The position numbers and the translations under genes are program-made. Below are positions 27,682 through 37,318 of a stretch of DNA of 64,000 nt, in pieces. The DNA lies in contig JADHVL010000004.1 in assembly GCA_016784025.1 (NCBI GenBank), forward strand, positions 1 to 64,000, read 5' to 3'. How positions within the stretch are numbered: position 1 is the first letter of the stretch; every line of letters begins with the position of its first letter. Source of the DNA: Fidelibacterota bacterium. GTDB lineage: Bacteria; Fidelibacterota; UBA8477; JABMPR01. Below the pieces are notes generated by a model, which ran no database searches, had not been told where the DNA came from, and saw nothing but the letters and a program-made list of their open reading frames with translations.

Positions 27682-27890
27682 TCACACCTACTCTCTGGGT
27701 ATATCATATGAAAAGTGCACCTTGAAGTGCACATATTAATTTTATTCGAAGTGGATCAGAAAATTGCTGTTTAAAAAAGAATGGTCGCTTTGATGCTCGC
27801 CTAATCATGTCACACAATATAAATAGCATCTGAGGCACAGCAAGCAGCTATAAATAGATTGTGTTATTTTTTTACAAATGGCTCCTGAAC

Positions 27891-27926
27891 GCAAAACAGG
27901 CTGAGGATGAACCCACAGCCTGTTTA
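27891..27926 (-). terminator. Terminator of the topA-glyS unit
   Basis: The stem AAACAGGCTG / CAGCCTGTTT closes a 12-base loop. On the minus strand the hairpin is followed by UUUU, about 42 bases beyond the glyS stop. Confidence 0.85.
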
Positions 27927-27967
27927 AATCAAATTGCAGCTGACTCACTGAGAGCCAATCCAGGATT

Positions 27968-29293
27968 TTATCTTATGAGTATACGTTCTGCCAACCAGGC
28001 TTGAAGCTCCCCGATAGGCACGCGAATCTGATCCATGGAATCTCGATCGCGAACTGTGACTGCTTTGTCCTCAAGGGTATCAAAATCAATGGTCACACAA
28101 TAAGGTGTTCCAGCTTCATCCATGCGACGATAACGGCGACCAATAGCTCCTTTTTCATCATAAAACACATTAAAATGGCGCTTGAGATCATCCTTAATCT
28201 CCGTTGCCAGCTCCTTCAAACCGCCCTTCTTCACGAGAGGCAGTATAGCCACTTTAATGGGAGCAAGCCGGGGATGGAAATGCATGACGGTTCGTACCGA
28301 GCCATCTTCCAGGGTCTCTTCTTCATAAGCTTCACACATGACGGCCAGTGTGGTGCGATCGCAACCAGCGGAGGTCTCAATAATAAACGGAGTATAGACC
28401 TGATTGGTCTGGGGATCTCGATAACCCATGTTCTTACCTGAGAATTCAGCATGTTGCTTCAAATCAAAGTCCGACCGGTTATGAATTCCTTCCAACTCGC
28501 TCCAGCCAATGGGGAACTTGTACTCCACATCAAAGGCGGCTCGGGCATAATGGGCTAGTTCATCGGGACCGTGCTCATGAAAACGTAGGTTATCAGGATC
28601 AATCCCAATGGTATCATAGAAAGCCTTACGACGTTCTTTCCAAGTTTCGAACCATTCATCTGACTCATCAGGATGTACAAAAAATTGCATTTCCATCTGC
28701 TCAAATTCACGGGTTCTAAAAATAAAGTTTCCAGGGGTGATCTCATTTCGGAAGGCTTTGCCAATCTGGGCGATCCCAAAGGGAATCTGCTGGCGAGACG
28801 TATCAACTACATTGGGGAAATTTACAAAGATGCCCTGGGCAGTTTCTGGACGAAGATAAATGGTTGAAGCCGATTCCTCAACCGCACCCATCTGAGTTTT
28901 GAACATAAGATTGAACTGCCTGGAATCAGTTAATTCGCCACCGCATTCAGGACATTCCTTGTTAGTCATGTTTTCTTCAGGGAGCGTATCCTCACGAAAG
29001 CGCGTCTTACACTTTTTACAGTCCACCAGGGGATCAGTAAAACCACCAACATGTCCACTTGCTTCCCAGACTTTGGGATGCATCAGAATGGCAGCGTCAA
29101 GACCGACAATATTATCATATTCCCGGGTCATGGCGTTCCACCATGTCTGTTTTACATTTCTTTTCAGTTCAACCCCTAAAGGTCCATAATCATAGCAGGC
29201 ATTTATTCCGCCATAAATCTCACTCGATTGAAAAATGAATCCCCGCCTCTTGGACAGAGATACGAGTTTATCAAAACTTTCTAAACGTGCCAT
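27968..29293 (-). CDS. glyS: Glycyl-tRNA synthetase (alpha2 type)
   Basis: Class II aminoacyl-tRNA synthetase charging tRNA-Gly. The 441 residues match the single-chain dimeric (Thermus/eukaryote-like) GlyRS and not the alpha2beta2 form. Motif 1 is near YDYGPLG (about residues 31-37), motif 2 [22 protein letters not shown] is around 180-200 with the FRNE core, and motif 3 is [13 protein letters not shown] zinc-binding pair CKKC/CPEC lies near residues 90-120, and the anticodon-binding domain occupies the last ~100 residues. It lies 21 bases downstream of topA and is followed by a terminator. Confidence 0.96.
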   Translation of the reverse strand: MARLESFDKLVSLSKRRGFIFQSSEIYGGINACYDYGPLGVELKRNVKQTWWNAMTREYDNIVGLDAAILMHPKVWEASGHVGGFTDPLVDCKKCKTRFREDTLPEENMTNKECPECGGELTDSRQFNLMFKTQMGAVEESASTIYLRPETAQGIFVNFPNVVDTSRQQIPFGIAQIGKAFRNEITPGNFIFRTREFEQMEMQFFVHPDESDEWFETWKERRKAFYDTIGIDPDNLRFHEHGPDELAHYARAAFDVEYKFPIGWSELEGIHNRSDFDLKQHAEFSGKNMGYRDPQTNQVYTPFIIETSAGCDRTTLAVMCEAYEEETLEDGSVRTVMHFHPRLAPIKVAILPLVKKGGLKELATEIKDDLKRHFNVFYDEKGAIGRRYRRMDEAGTPYCVTIDFDTLEDKAVTVRDRDSMDQIRVPIGELQAWLAERILIR

Positions 29294-29314
29294 TTTGTTC
29301 TCTCAATTTTATAA

Positions 29315-31564
29315 CTAGGAAGCTTCCGTCTCGTTGACGCTTACTTCATGCTTACAATTTGGGCAAAGGGCGTAATCACCCTTCTTTTTGGTTGATTTTG
29401 CAACCATGTATGGATTTTCACATGCTGGACATTTGTGTGTAATGGGTGGATCCCAACTCACAAAGTCACAGTCTGGATATTTTGTACAACCATAAAAGGT
29501 TCTACCCCTTTTGGATCGTCTCGGTGAAATATCACCCTTACAATCTGGTTTGGGACAGGGCATCAATATGGTGAATGGTTTGGTGAATTTACATTTGGGA
29601 TAGGCTGAGCAAGCGTAAAACTTGCCATATCGACCATCTCGGAGGACAAGCGGAGACTCACACTTCTCACACTTCCCGTGATCCTCAACAACCTTGTCTT
29701 CACCGTTTTCGTCCTTGGTTGGTGAATCGAGGGGTCGGGCATTTTTACAGGTTGGAAATCCTGAGCAGGCCAGGAATCGCCCATTTTTACTCCATTTAAT
29801 GACCATGGGCTTGCCACACTTGTCACAGGCCTCCCCACTGTCTTCCTGGAGAGATTTTTTGAGTTCAGTATATGATTTTGATGATTCTTCAAGCCATTTT
29901 TCCAGATGTGACCAAAACTCCGTCATGACTTCCAGATAGGTGCTCTCACCCTCTTCTACCTTATCAAGGTTAAGCTCCATTTCTCTGGTAAATGTCTTAT
30001 TGACCAATTCTGAAAAATTTTCCACCAGAAGCTTATTGGTGACTTTACCTAATTCAGTTGGATAAAGTTTGCGCTTTTCTGATTGAACATAATTCCTGGC
30101 CTGCACCACTGAGATGATATTTGCATAGGTGGATGGACGACCAATGCCTTCTTTATCAAGAATTTTAACCAGGCTACTTTCGGTATAGGGAGCTGGAGGT
30201 TTGGTAAAATGTTGATCCGCTTTAACCTCTAATGGTTGAAGTTTCTCATTCTCTTCTAAATCTGAGGGAAGATGACTATCCTGTTCCTCAACATTCTCAA
30301 AATACACCACTCGATATCCATCAAATACGAGGTCAGACCCAGAGGCCCTTAAATCAAACCGCGTACCGGCTTTGACATCAACGGTGGATTGATCGAAAAC
30401 GGCTACTGCCATTTGTGAAGCGACAAAGCGTCGCCAGATAAGATCATAGAGCTTGGCTTGAGGTGCGGTTAAGGAAGCCTTTATAACATCTGGGGATAAA
30501 TCGGGATTAGCTGGACGGATAGCTTCGTGAGCATCCTGAATTTTTCCACTTTTTTTCCCGAACTGACGAGGTGTTGCTGGCAAGTAATCTGAACCATATT
30601 TTGACTCAATTTGAGCTCGAGCCGTTTCAACAGCAGAATCTGCAACACGAGTTGAATCTGTTCGCATATAGGTAATCAGACCGGTTGCTTCCCCATCTGC
30701 CAGAGTGACACCTTCATATAGCTGCTGAGCCAGCGTCATGGTACGCTTCGTGGTAAATCCTAGTTTTTGGAAGGCTGCCTGTTGCAGTGTTGAGGTTGTG
30801 AAGGGTGCATGGGGATTTCTACGAACCCGTTTTTTAGTCACCTTAGAAACAAGATATTGCTCATTCTTCAGAGAATTCCTGAGCTCAATTGCAATGGCTT
30901 CATTAGGAATATAAGCCTTTTTACCATCAACCTTTTGGAGTTCAGCTTCAAATGTTTTCTTCTTGACAGTTTCTACGTCAGCTTTGATAGTCCAGTATTC
31001 CTGGGGTTCAAATCGATCAATTTCTTCCTGGCGCTCACAGATAAGCCGTAAAGCAACGGACTGCACACGACCAGCACTCAGTCCAGAATAGAGTACCCGC
31101 CATAAAAATGGACTCACCTTGAATCCTACAAGACGATCAATAATTCGTCTGGCCTGCTGAGCGTTGACCATGTTCATATCAAGTTCAGTGGCTTTACGCA
31201 TTCCCTCCAGGACGCCTGCCTTGGTAATTTCAAAAAACATGACCCGGGAAATGGGTTTGTTTAAATTTTTTAGTATGCGTGTAACATGCCAGCCGATGGC
31301 CTCCCCTTCGCGATCAGGGTCAGTTGCCACAAATATATGAGCTGCTTGTTTGGCAGCTTCTCTCAAGGCATCTACATTTTTTTTCTTGCCTGGAATGGTG
31401 ACATAGAGTGGTTTGAAATTGTCCTTTAAATCCACACCTAACTGAGTTCGAGGTAAATCTCGAATATGTCCAACGGTAGAAAGAACCTTATACTCTTCCC
31501 CCAAATATTTTTTGATTGTCCCTGCTTTTGAGGGTGATTCGACGATGACGAGGTATTGTGACAT
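29315..31564 (-). CDS. topA: DNA topoisomerase I
   Basis: Type IA topoisomerase that relaxes negative supercoils. It has an N-terminal TOPRIM domain (IVESPSKAGTIKKYL, about residues 7-21, and DPDREGEAI), the catalytic Tyr in ITYMRTDSTRV (about residue 300), and four C-terminal Cys4 zinc ribbons starting at CDKCGKP, CEKCESP, CPKPDCKG and CPACENP (about residues 580-745). The 749-residue length is normal. A ribosome site AAAGGA precedes the ATG. It forms a unit with glyS. Confidence 0.96.
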   Translation of the reverse strand: MSQYLVIVESPSKAGTIKKYLGEEYKVLSTVGHIRDLPRTQLGVDLKDNFKPLYVTIPGKKKNVDALREAAKQAAHIFVATDPDREGEAIGWHVTRILKNLNKPISRVMFFEITKAGVLEGMRKATELDMNMVNAQQARRIIDRLVGFKVSPFLWRVLYSGLSAGRVQSVALRLICERQEEIDRFEPQEYWTIKADVETVKKKTFEAELQKVDGKKAYIPNEAIAIELRNSLKNEQYLVSKVTKKRVRRNPHAPFTTSTLQQAAFQKLGFTTKRTMTLAQQLYEGVTLADGEATGLITYMRTDSTRVADSAVETARAQIESKYGSDYLPATPRQFGKKSGKIQDAHEAIRPANPDLSPDVIKASLTAPQAKLYDLIWRRFVASQMAVAVFDQSTVDVKAGTRFDLRASGSDLVFDGYRVVYFENVEEQDSHLPSDLEENEKLQPLEVKADQHFTKPPAPYTESSLVKILDKEGIGRPSTYANIISVVQARNYVQSEKRKLYPTELGKVTNKLLVENFSELVNKTFTREMELNLDKVEEGESTYLEVMTEFWSHLEKWLEESSKSYTELKKSLQEDSGEACDKCGKPMVIKWSKNGRFLACSGFPTCKNARPLDSPTKDENGEDKVVEDHGKCEKCESPLVLRDGRYGKFYACSAYPKCKFTKPFTILMPCPKPDCKGDISPRRSKRGRTFYGCTKYPDCDFVSWDPPITHKCPACENPYMVAKSTKKKGDYALCPNCKHEVSVNETEAS

Positions 31565-31802
31565 ACTATTCCTTTAGTGTTCCATTATTTCAAGTCGCGA
31601 ATAATATTCAGCTACCCACCAAAATGCAACACCTCGTATAAGCGTGTCTCAGCATTTATTCTGCAGTCGTTTTCCCTTATAGACTACGTCTATTATTTTG
31701 AGTGGTAATTTTGAAGCTGAAAAGAATTTTTTAATTCAGAACAAAATAGACTTTTTTCCAACGAGGTAATCTTAGGCGAGGGTAATTAGCTGTGCTGTCC
31801 TA

Positions 31803-32819
31803 TCATTCACTATATCCATGTGGATTGTTGGATTGCCAACGCCAGGCATCAATACACATTTCTTTTAATCCTTTTGTGGCTTTCCATCCCAGAACATCAG
31901 CTGCTTTCTGGGTGTCTGCATAACATTCGGCAATATCACCTGTACGTCGATCAACAATCTCATAGGCGACTACCTGACCTGAAGCTGCTTCAAAAGCTTT
32001 CACCATCTCCAGGACGCTATAGCCCTGACCTGTACCTAAATTTATAGTCACTAGTCCAGGTTTTGTCATCAAATGGTCCAGAGCTTTTAGATGTCCCTGA
32101 GCCAGATCAACGACATGGATATAGTCTCGTACACCCGTCCCATCACGGGTTTCGTAATCATTTCCGTATACGGATAGCTTCTCCAACTTGCCTACGGCGA
32201 CCTGAGAGATGTAGGGCATGAGATTGTTGGGGATACCATTGGGATCCTCACCAATTTGCCCGCTACTGTGGGCACCAACTGGATTAAAATATCTTAATAG
32301 TGCTATGTCCCACGCTGCATCGGAGACGTACAGGTCACCCAACATCTCTTCAATGATCAATTTTGAACGTCCATATGGATTGGTGGCTGAAACGGGAAAA
32401 TCTTCAGTAATTGGAACTGAGCTTGGATCCCCATACACTGTAGCGGAGGATGAAAACACCAGCCGCCTTACACCATTTGCTTTCATTTCTTCGAGCAAGT
32501 TTAGGGTTCCTGCCAGATTGTTCTGGTAATACTTCAGTGGAATTTCCACCGATTCGCCTACGGCTTTCAATCCGGCAAAGTGGATAACCGCATCAATATG
32601 ATGATTTAAGAATGGGGTTGCGAGAGCCTCTTGATCCAGGAGATCAATTTCATAAAAAACAGGCGATTTCCCTGTGAGCGCTTCCACACGTTGGAGCGAC
32701 TCTCGACGGCTATTGGAAAGATTATCAACAACGATGACCTCATCTCCCTGTGAGAGTAATTCAAGGACTGTGTGACTACCGATATAGCCTGCCCCGCCAG
32801 TTACCAGGATTGTAGACAT
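31803..32819 (-). CDS. galE: UDP-glucose 4-epimerase
   Basis: Interconverts UDP-glucose and UDP-galactose, supplying precursors for surface sugars. The extended SDR motifs are clear: TGGAGYIGS (NAD binding, about residues 7-15), the Ser in SSSATVYG and the catalytic YGRSK (about 149-153). [19 protein letters not shown] is the GalE signature. The 338-residue length is normal. It is separated from topA by about 240 bases that hold no gene, and from the upstream dehydrogenase gene by about 65. Confidence 0.95.
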   Translation of the reverse strand: MSTILVTGGAGYIGSHTVLELLSQGDEVIVVDNLSNSRRESLQRVEALTGKSPVFYEIDLLDQEALATPFLNHHIDAVIHFAGLKAVGESVEIPLKYYQNNLAGTLNLLEEMKANGVRRLVFSSSATVYGDPSSVPITEDFPVSATNPYGRSKLIIEEMLGDLYVSDAAWDIALLRYFNPVGAHSSGQIGEDPNGIPNNLMPYISQVAVGKLEKLSVYGNDYETRDGTGVRDYIHVVDLAQGHLKALDHLMTKPGLVTINLGTGQGYSVLEMVKAFEAASGQVVAYEIVDRRTGDIAECYADTQKAADVLGWKATKGLKEMCIDAWRWQSNNPHGYSE

Positions 32820-32883
32820 AGATTTTCTTTCTCTCTAAAATTCATTTCGTATATTTTTCAAACAACTCTGTGGATACAATGTT

Positions 32884-34059
32884 TCAACGATAAGCTGGAA
32901 TGCCGGTAATACTTTCACCAACAACCAGTGTGTGCATCTCATGAGTACCTTCGTAGGTGAGCACAGATTCGAGATTCGCTGCATGTCTCATGGATACATA
33001 CTCGTCAGTTATGCCACTGGCACCCAATATACTGCGCGCGGAGCGGGCAATCTCAATGGCCATACGGACGTTGTTCATTTTCGCCAGGCTCACCTGTTTA
33101 TGATTCAGGGTCTCTCTATCTTTCAGGCGACCAAGTTGAAACGTTAAAAACTGAGCCTTGGTAATTTCATTCAGCATTTCAGCCAACTTTTGCTGGGTCA
33201 ATTGAAATGCTGCAATGGGTTTGTCAAATTGTATTCTGGTTTTTGCATAATCTACGGCTTCTTCATAACAGGCAATGGCTGCTCCCACGACACCCCAATT
33301 AATTCCATAGCGAGCCTGTGTCAGACAGCTGAGGGGTGCCTTGAGTCCATTAGCTTCAGGCAGTTGATTCTCCAGCGGAATTGCACAGTTGTTTAAGACA
33401 ATTTCACCTGTCACTGAAGCTCTCAATGACAATTTACCCTTTATTTCTGGGGTCTCGAATCCAGTTGTCCCTCGTTCAACCAGGAATCCTCTGACCTGCC
33501 CCTCTTCATCCTTAGCCCATATCAGAGCCACATCAGCAACTGGCGAGTTGGTAATCCACATCTTGGTGCCATTTAGGATGAATTTATCAGCCTCTTGCTT
33601 TACCCGAGTGATCATTCCACCTGGATTTGAACCATAATCCGGCTCTGTGAGTCCAAAACATCCAATTTTTTCACCTGAAGCAAGCGGTGGGAGCCATTTC
33701 TCTTTTTGTTCCTCTGAGCCATACTTCCAGATGGGCCACATGACCAGAGAACCCTGGACCGAAGCAAAACTGCGTAACCCGGAATCACCACGCTCCAGTT
33801 CCTGCATCATTAGACCATAAGCTACACCATTGATGCCTGGAGTACCGTACTTTTCCGGTAGCGTGGATCCAAAGAAACCCATTTCTCCCATTTCTTTTTG
33901 CAATTCAAAAGGGAATGTACCTTCCCGATAGTGTTTTGATATGAGGGGATAAAATCGATCCTTTACCCATTCATTGGTCATATTTTGAATAGCAATCTCT
34001 TCTTCAGAGAGCAGTGCCGATAAATCAAAAAAATCTGGTCCAACTAATTTTAGAGCCAT
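32884..34059 (-). CDS. Glutaryl-CoA dehydrogenase-like acyl-CoA dehydrogenase
   Basis: FAD enzyme, probably oxidising and decarboxylating glutaryl-CoA to crotonyl-CoA in lysine/tryptophan breakdown. Diagnostic GCDH features are FGLTEPDYGSNPGGM (about 136-150), MWITNSPVAD, the GINWGVVGAA segment, and the catalytic Glu in TYEGTHEMHTL followed by GxxITGIPAY at the C-terminus. The N-terminus lacks the long mitochondrial extension, giving 391 residues. A Shine-Dalgarno (GGAG) sits seven bases before the ATG. Other members of the lysine degradation pathway are not nearby, so substrate is inferred from family motifs. EtfAB is a likely electron acceptor. Confidence 0.85.
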   Translation of the reverse strand: MALKLVGPDFFDLSALLSEEEIAIQNMTNEWVKDRFYPLISKHYREGTFPFELQKEMGEMGFFGSTLPEKYGTPGINGVAYGLMMQELERGDSGLRSFASVQGSLVMWPIWKYGSEEQKEKWLPPLASGEKIGCFGLTEPDYGSNPGGMITRVKQEADKFILNGTKMWITNSPVADVALIWAKDEEGQVRGFLVERGTTGFETPEIKGKLSLRASVTGEIVLNNCAIPLENQLPEANGLKAPLSCLTQARYGINWGVVGAAIACYEEAVDYAKTRIQFDKPIAAFQLTQQKLAEMLNEITKAQFLTFQLGRLKDRETLNHKQVSLAKMNNVRMAIEIARSARSILGASGITDEYVSMRHAANLESVLTYEGTHEMHTLVVGESITGIPAYR

Positions 34060-34179
34060 GAAGGTTCTCCAATTTCAGCTGCAAAGGTAAACGCTGTAAA
34101 AATCAGGCAAACAAAAAACACCCCGGGGCATATGTCATATATCATTTCTTTCTGCTTGTGCGACATATATAATTGGCCC

Positions 34180-34917
34180 ATGGAAAATGGCGTACTATTT
34201 CGGTTTGAAGACGTACACCTCAGGGTTGAGGATAAACACATCCTCCAGGGACTTGAATTCAATATCTCTAAAGGTGAGTTTGTGGCTGTTATTGGCGCTT
34301 CTGGTGCTGGAAAAAGTTCTCTCCTGAGGATGTTTAATGCCCTGACCAGCCCAAGCACGGGAAACATTACTTTCCGGGGTATTGAGATTGATTCAGATAT
34401 ACAAGCACTTCGAAAAAATGTGGGTGTTCTTTTCCAAAACCCCGTGGTTTTTGAAGGCACCGTCAGGGAAAATTTATTGATCGCAGGCCGCTGGGATCAG
34501 ACTATCTCACAAACTCTGGATCATGAAATCCTGGATGCACTAGATCAAGTAGGCCTGGTCAATATCAAATTGACCCATCACGCCAGAGATCTATCAGGTG
34601 GAGAGCAACAAAGACTGGCATTGGCTCGCACGCTGCTGAACCACCCTCAGGTTCTTCTTCTGGATGAACCAACGTCGAACCTGGATCCAAAACTTGCCCG
34701 GGAAATTATGGATCAGATCGAAGAACTCAGGGAAGCGTTGAATTTAACTGTCATCGCTGTTTCTCATGATCACATGCTCATGCGTCGATATGCCAAACGA
34801 GTCATCATTTTATCCCATGGGAAAATTATCGGGGATGGTGATTTTAAAACCCTGGATAAATCACACGCCTTTGAGGATGCCGGATTGTTAAAGAATGAGG
34901 TCAATGATGCGACCTGA
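34180..34917 (+). CDS. fetA: Iron export ABC transporter ATP-binding protein FetA
   Basis: ATPase of the FetAB (YbbLM) system, linked in E. coli to iron export and peroxide resistance. Motifs: Walker A GASGAGKSS (residues 39-47), Q-loop FQNP (85-88), signature LSGGEQQR (138-145) and Walker B VLLLDE (158-163). The start at 34180 (MENGVLFRFEDV) is chosen because the upstream extension looks non-coding. No Shine-Dalgarno is present, but a TATAAT lies at 34168-34173, seven bases before the ATG, suggesting a leaderless message. It overlaps fetB, whose product identifies the pair. Confidence 0.88.
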   Translation: MENGVLFRFEDVHLRVEDKHILQGLEFNISKGEFVAVIGASGAGKSSLLRMFNALTSPSTGNITFRGIEIDSDIQALRKNVGVLFQNPVVFEGTVRENLLIAGRWDQTISQTLDHEILDALDQVGLVNIKLTHHARDLSGGEQQRLALARTLLNHPQVLLLDEPTSNLDPKLAREIMDQIEELREALNLTVIAVSHDHMLMRRYAKRVIILSHGKIIGDGDFKTLDKSHAFEDAGLLKNEVNDAT

Positions 34918-35707
34918 TTTTTACGTCTTGAGTTGGAATGATTTACTGGTATCACTCCTGTTTATTGCATTTTCGCTATTTTTAATCAAAAAATGGAAAC
35001 TGGGTCTGGAAAACACCCTCCTGATTGGAACGCTGCGTACTTTTGTTCAGTTGACACTCATGGGTTATGTGTTAACCTGGTTTTTTGATCAACAACATTG
35101 GGCATTTATGCTCATGCTCCTCCTCCTAATGATCGTGATTGCCAGTTATGAGGGGACCAGACGACAGAAACAAGTAATCCCACACTTCTTTGCGGCCATG
35201 CTGGTAGCCCTATTGGGGTCTGCCATCCTCATTTTAGGGACAATCCTGCTCTTTATTCTGGATGTTGAGCCCTGGTTTTCACCCTATGCTGCCATTCCGA
35301 TTGGTGGAATGATTATCGGTAATGGACTCAATTCAACTGCCTTGACGGCCAATCGATTTGTAGGTGAAATGAAACATCGGGAGAAGGAGATTGAAACCCT
35401 TCTAGCCCTTGGTGCCACACCAAAACTGGCCGTCTATGATGCCATGAAGGCTTCTATTCATGCTGCATTAATCCCCAACATCAATGCCATGATGACGGTG
35501 GGATTGGTACAACTCCCCGGCGTGATGACAGGGCAGATTCTAGCTGGAATCGATCCCATAATTGCCGTGCGGTATCAGATCATGATTATGTATATGTGGT
35601 TCACAACAGCAACCCTGGCCAACATGATCATGTTGGCCATTGTATACCGTCAATATTTTACATCAAAATTGCAGCTCAGACGCGAGCTGCTGAGGGAGAA
35701 AGCTTAG
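34907..35707 (+). CDS. fetB: Iron export ABC transporter permease FetB (UPF0014)
   Basis: Membrane partner of FetA. The protein of about 266 residues has around seven hydrophobic segments and the UPF0014 core: TFVQLTLMGYVL, PIGGMIIGNGLNSTAL, the EIETLLALGATP loop that docks on the ATPase, and LPGVMTGQILAGIDP. Three ATGs are possible (34895, 34904 and 34907). GAGG at 34897-34900 gives the best spacing to 34907. The start overlaps the fetA stop, so translation is coupled. Its stop shares TTAG with the convergent PC4-like gene. Confidence 0.88.
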   Translation: MRPDFYVLSWNDLLVSLLFIAFSLFLIKKWKLGLENTLLIGTLRTFVQLTLMGYVLTWFFDQQHWAFMLMLLLLMIVIASYEGTRRQKQVIPHFFAAMLVALLGSAILILGTILLFILDVEPWFSPYAAIPIGGMIIGNGLNSTALTANRFVGEMKHREKEIETLLALGATPKLAVYDAMKASIHAALIPNINAMMTVGLVQLPGVMTGQILAGIDPIIAVRYQIMIMYMWFTTATLANMIMLAIVYRQYFTSKLQLRRELLREKA

Positions 35708-35934
35708 ATTAAGCCTTCTTCGCCGAGGAATTTGTTTGCTTCTTCTACATGCTTTTTGAAGTCTTCCCACAAAGCTGGAGCAACCGTGATACCCTTCTGG
35801 GTTGGACGCCACTCATCTTCATCAGCAAGGTAATGAATTCTAAAATCTACATAGGTACGACCCTTGAATTCTTTAACTTGAATAAGAATCTTTTCAGTTT
35901 CACTTCGTTCTACTTCACCAATAATCTTTTCCAT
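35704..35934 (-). CDS. PC4/p15-like transcriptional coactivator protein
   Basis: Small single-strand DNA binding protein related to the eukaryotic coactivator PC4. The 76 residues contain the family core KGRTYVDFRIHY (about 24-35) and WRPTQKGITVAP (about 42-53), followed by the C-terminal dimerisation helix. Bacterial members bind melted DNA and may affect transcription or nucleoid structure; the role here is unknown. It is the last gene of a minus-strand cluster (polX, nth, acyP, ArsC-like). Confidence 0.85.
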   Translation of the reverse strand: MEKIIGEVERSETEKILIQVKEFKGRTYVDFRIHYLADEDEWRPTQKGITVAPALWEDFKKHVEEANKFLGEEGLI

Positions 35935-35961
35935 GTATTTATCCTTTTCTTAGTTTCAAAT

Positions 35962-36318
35962 TTATTTACTTGATGTGCCCCATTTTGCATCGAATTCATT
36001 TGAAGTAAAACCAAATGAACCAACATCTCCCTTCACAACAAAGGGTCTTTTGATAAGATTGGGATCTTGAAGCATCAGCTCAATTGCCCTGGCTTTATCT
36101 GGAAGATTTTGCCCTAACTTTAATTCACGATAGATAGCAGATCGAGAATTTAAATAAGGTTTGACATCGTTGACATCGATGAATTTTTCCAAAAGTTCGC
36201 GACTGGGAGGGCTATTTATGATATCCACCTTCTCAAATTCAATCTGACTTTCATTCAGGTAAATCTGAGCCTTTTTACAGGTGCCACATGTTTTTTTATC
36301 AAAGAATGTTGGCTTCAT
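35962..36318 (-). CDS. ArsC/Spx-family thioredoxin-fold protein
   Basis: Thioredoxin-like protein of the ArsC/Spx/YffB family. The active-site stretch TCGTCKKAQIYL (about residues 9-20) carries a CxxC motif. The KRPFVV segment near residue 90 corresponds to the conserved RP loop of the family. At 118 residues it matches YffB- or Spx-type proteins. Arsenate reductase activity would need the Arg loop context of true ArsC and cannot be claimed; acr3 lies far away at 54649-55692. A GGAAAGGGA ribosome site precedes the ATG. Confidence 0.78.
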   Translation of the reverse strand: MKPTFFDKKTCGTCKKAQIYLNESQIEFEKVDIINSPPSRELLEKFIDVNDVKPYLNSRSAIYRELKLGQNLPDKARAIELMLQDPNLIKRPFVVKGDVGSFGFTSNEFDAKWGTSSK

Positions 36319-36371
36319 AGTATGTCCCTTTCCAAATCTTCATCATAAATAATTATAGCCCCCACACTTTC

Positions 36372-36647
36372 CTAATACCGAATTTCGAAACTTTTATATT
36401 CCCCGCTATATGTCTGGGGCTGATTCTCGACCCTTTCAACCTGGGACCATCGGTTGCCCACTTTGAGTTCTTTCAAAAAGGATACGATCAGGCCATGCTC
36501 TCCTTCGGCAAGTCCCACCACTGAGCCATCTGAGTGGTTTTTAACCCAGCCCGTAAGCCCCAACTGTTGCGCCATTGTACTGACAAAATACCTGAAGCCT
36601 ACCCCTTGAACTTTTCCTGATATTCTAAAGACAGTCGCTGTATCCAT
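36372..36647 (-). CDS. acyP: Acylphosphatase
   Basis: Small enzyme cleaving carboxyl-phosphate bonds such as acetyl phosphate. The signature VQGVGFRYFV (about residues 14-23, with the phosphate-binding loop and catalytic Arg) and the GWVKNHSDGSV loop with catalytic Asn (about 33-43) are both intact. The 91-residue length is normal. It starts just after the nth stop (AAATAGCCATGG). Confidence 0.93.
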   Translation of the reverse strand: MDTATVFRISGKVQGVGFRYFVSTMAQQLGLTGWVKNHSDGSVVGLAEGEHGLIVSFLKELKVGNRWSQVERVENQPQTYSGEYKSFEIRY

Positions 36648-36649
36648 GG

Positions 36650-37318
36650 CTATTTCTTCCTGTTAATCGCTTCCTCAGGCAGGACGCTGGGACAAAATTC
36701 AGCCAGCACACAGGCATGGCATTGGGGTCGGCGAGCGATACATACTGCACGACCATGATCAATGATTAAATGTGTAAACATGACCCAATGTTCCTTTTCA
36801 ATGATCTTCTGGAGCTCCATCTCAATTTTTACGGCATCTTTTTGATTGGTCATTCTTAAAAGATTCGCGATACGAATAACATGAGTATCTACTACCAGAC
36901 CTGGGATGTGGAATCCTGTCCCTAAAACCACATTAGCTGTCTTTCGACCAACCCCTGGGAGCTTCACCAGAGCATCCAGATCAGCCGGGACTTCACCTTC
37001 GTGCTCCTGCATGAGGGTTTGTGCGCAGGCACTCATGTTTCTTGATTTGCTATTGAAAAAGCCAGTGGATCGAACCAATTCAGCAAGATGCTCTACAGGT
37101 GCACTGGCCATGCTTTGGGCTGTGGGATAGTGCTTAAATAATTCAGGTGTGACCTTGTTTACTCTTTCGTCAGTACACTGGGCCGAAAGCATAGTAGAAA
37201 TGAGTAGTTGGAAGGGTGATCGATGTTCGAGACTACATTTGGAATCAGGATAAGTTTCGTACAGGGTTGTGATAATCCGCTGCATCCGGAGCTGTTTGTT
37301 TTTCAATGATTCTCTCAT
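36650..37318 (-). CDS. nth: Endonuclease III
   Basis: Bifunctional DNA glycosylase/AP lyase that removes oxidised pyrimidines. The helix-hairpin-helix LPGVGRKTANVVL carries the catalytic Lys (about residue 126), and VDTHVIRIANLL carries the catalytic Asp (about 144). The C-terminal iron-sulfur loop is complete with four Cys (CIARRPQCHACVLAEFC). The 222-residue length is normal. Its ATG overlaps the stop of the PolX-like gene by one base (TGATG), so the two are probably translated together, placing them in one base-excision repair unit. Confidence 0.95.
   Translation of the reverse strand: MRESLKNKQLRMQRIITTLYETYPDSKCSLEHRSPFQLLISTMLSAQCTDERVNKVTPELFKHYPTAQSMASAPVEHLAELVRSTGFFNSKSRNMSACAQTLMQEHEGEVPADLDALVKLPGVGRKTANVVLGTGFHIPGLVVDTHVIRIANLLRMTNQKDAVKIEMELQKIIEKEHWVMFTHLIIDHGRAVCIARRPQCHACVLAEFCPSVLPEEAINRKK

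Noticed and set aside
34121-34128. CCCCGGGG palindrome between the glutaryl-CoA dehydrogenase-like gene and fetA
   Set aside because: Eight bases only, no repeat elsewhere and no U-run; probably chance.
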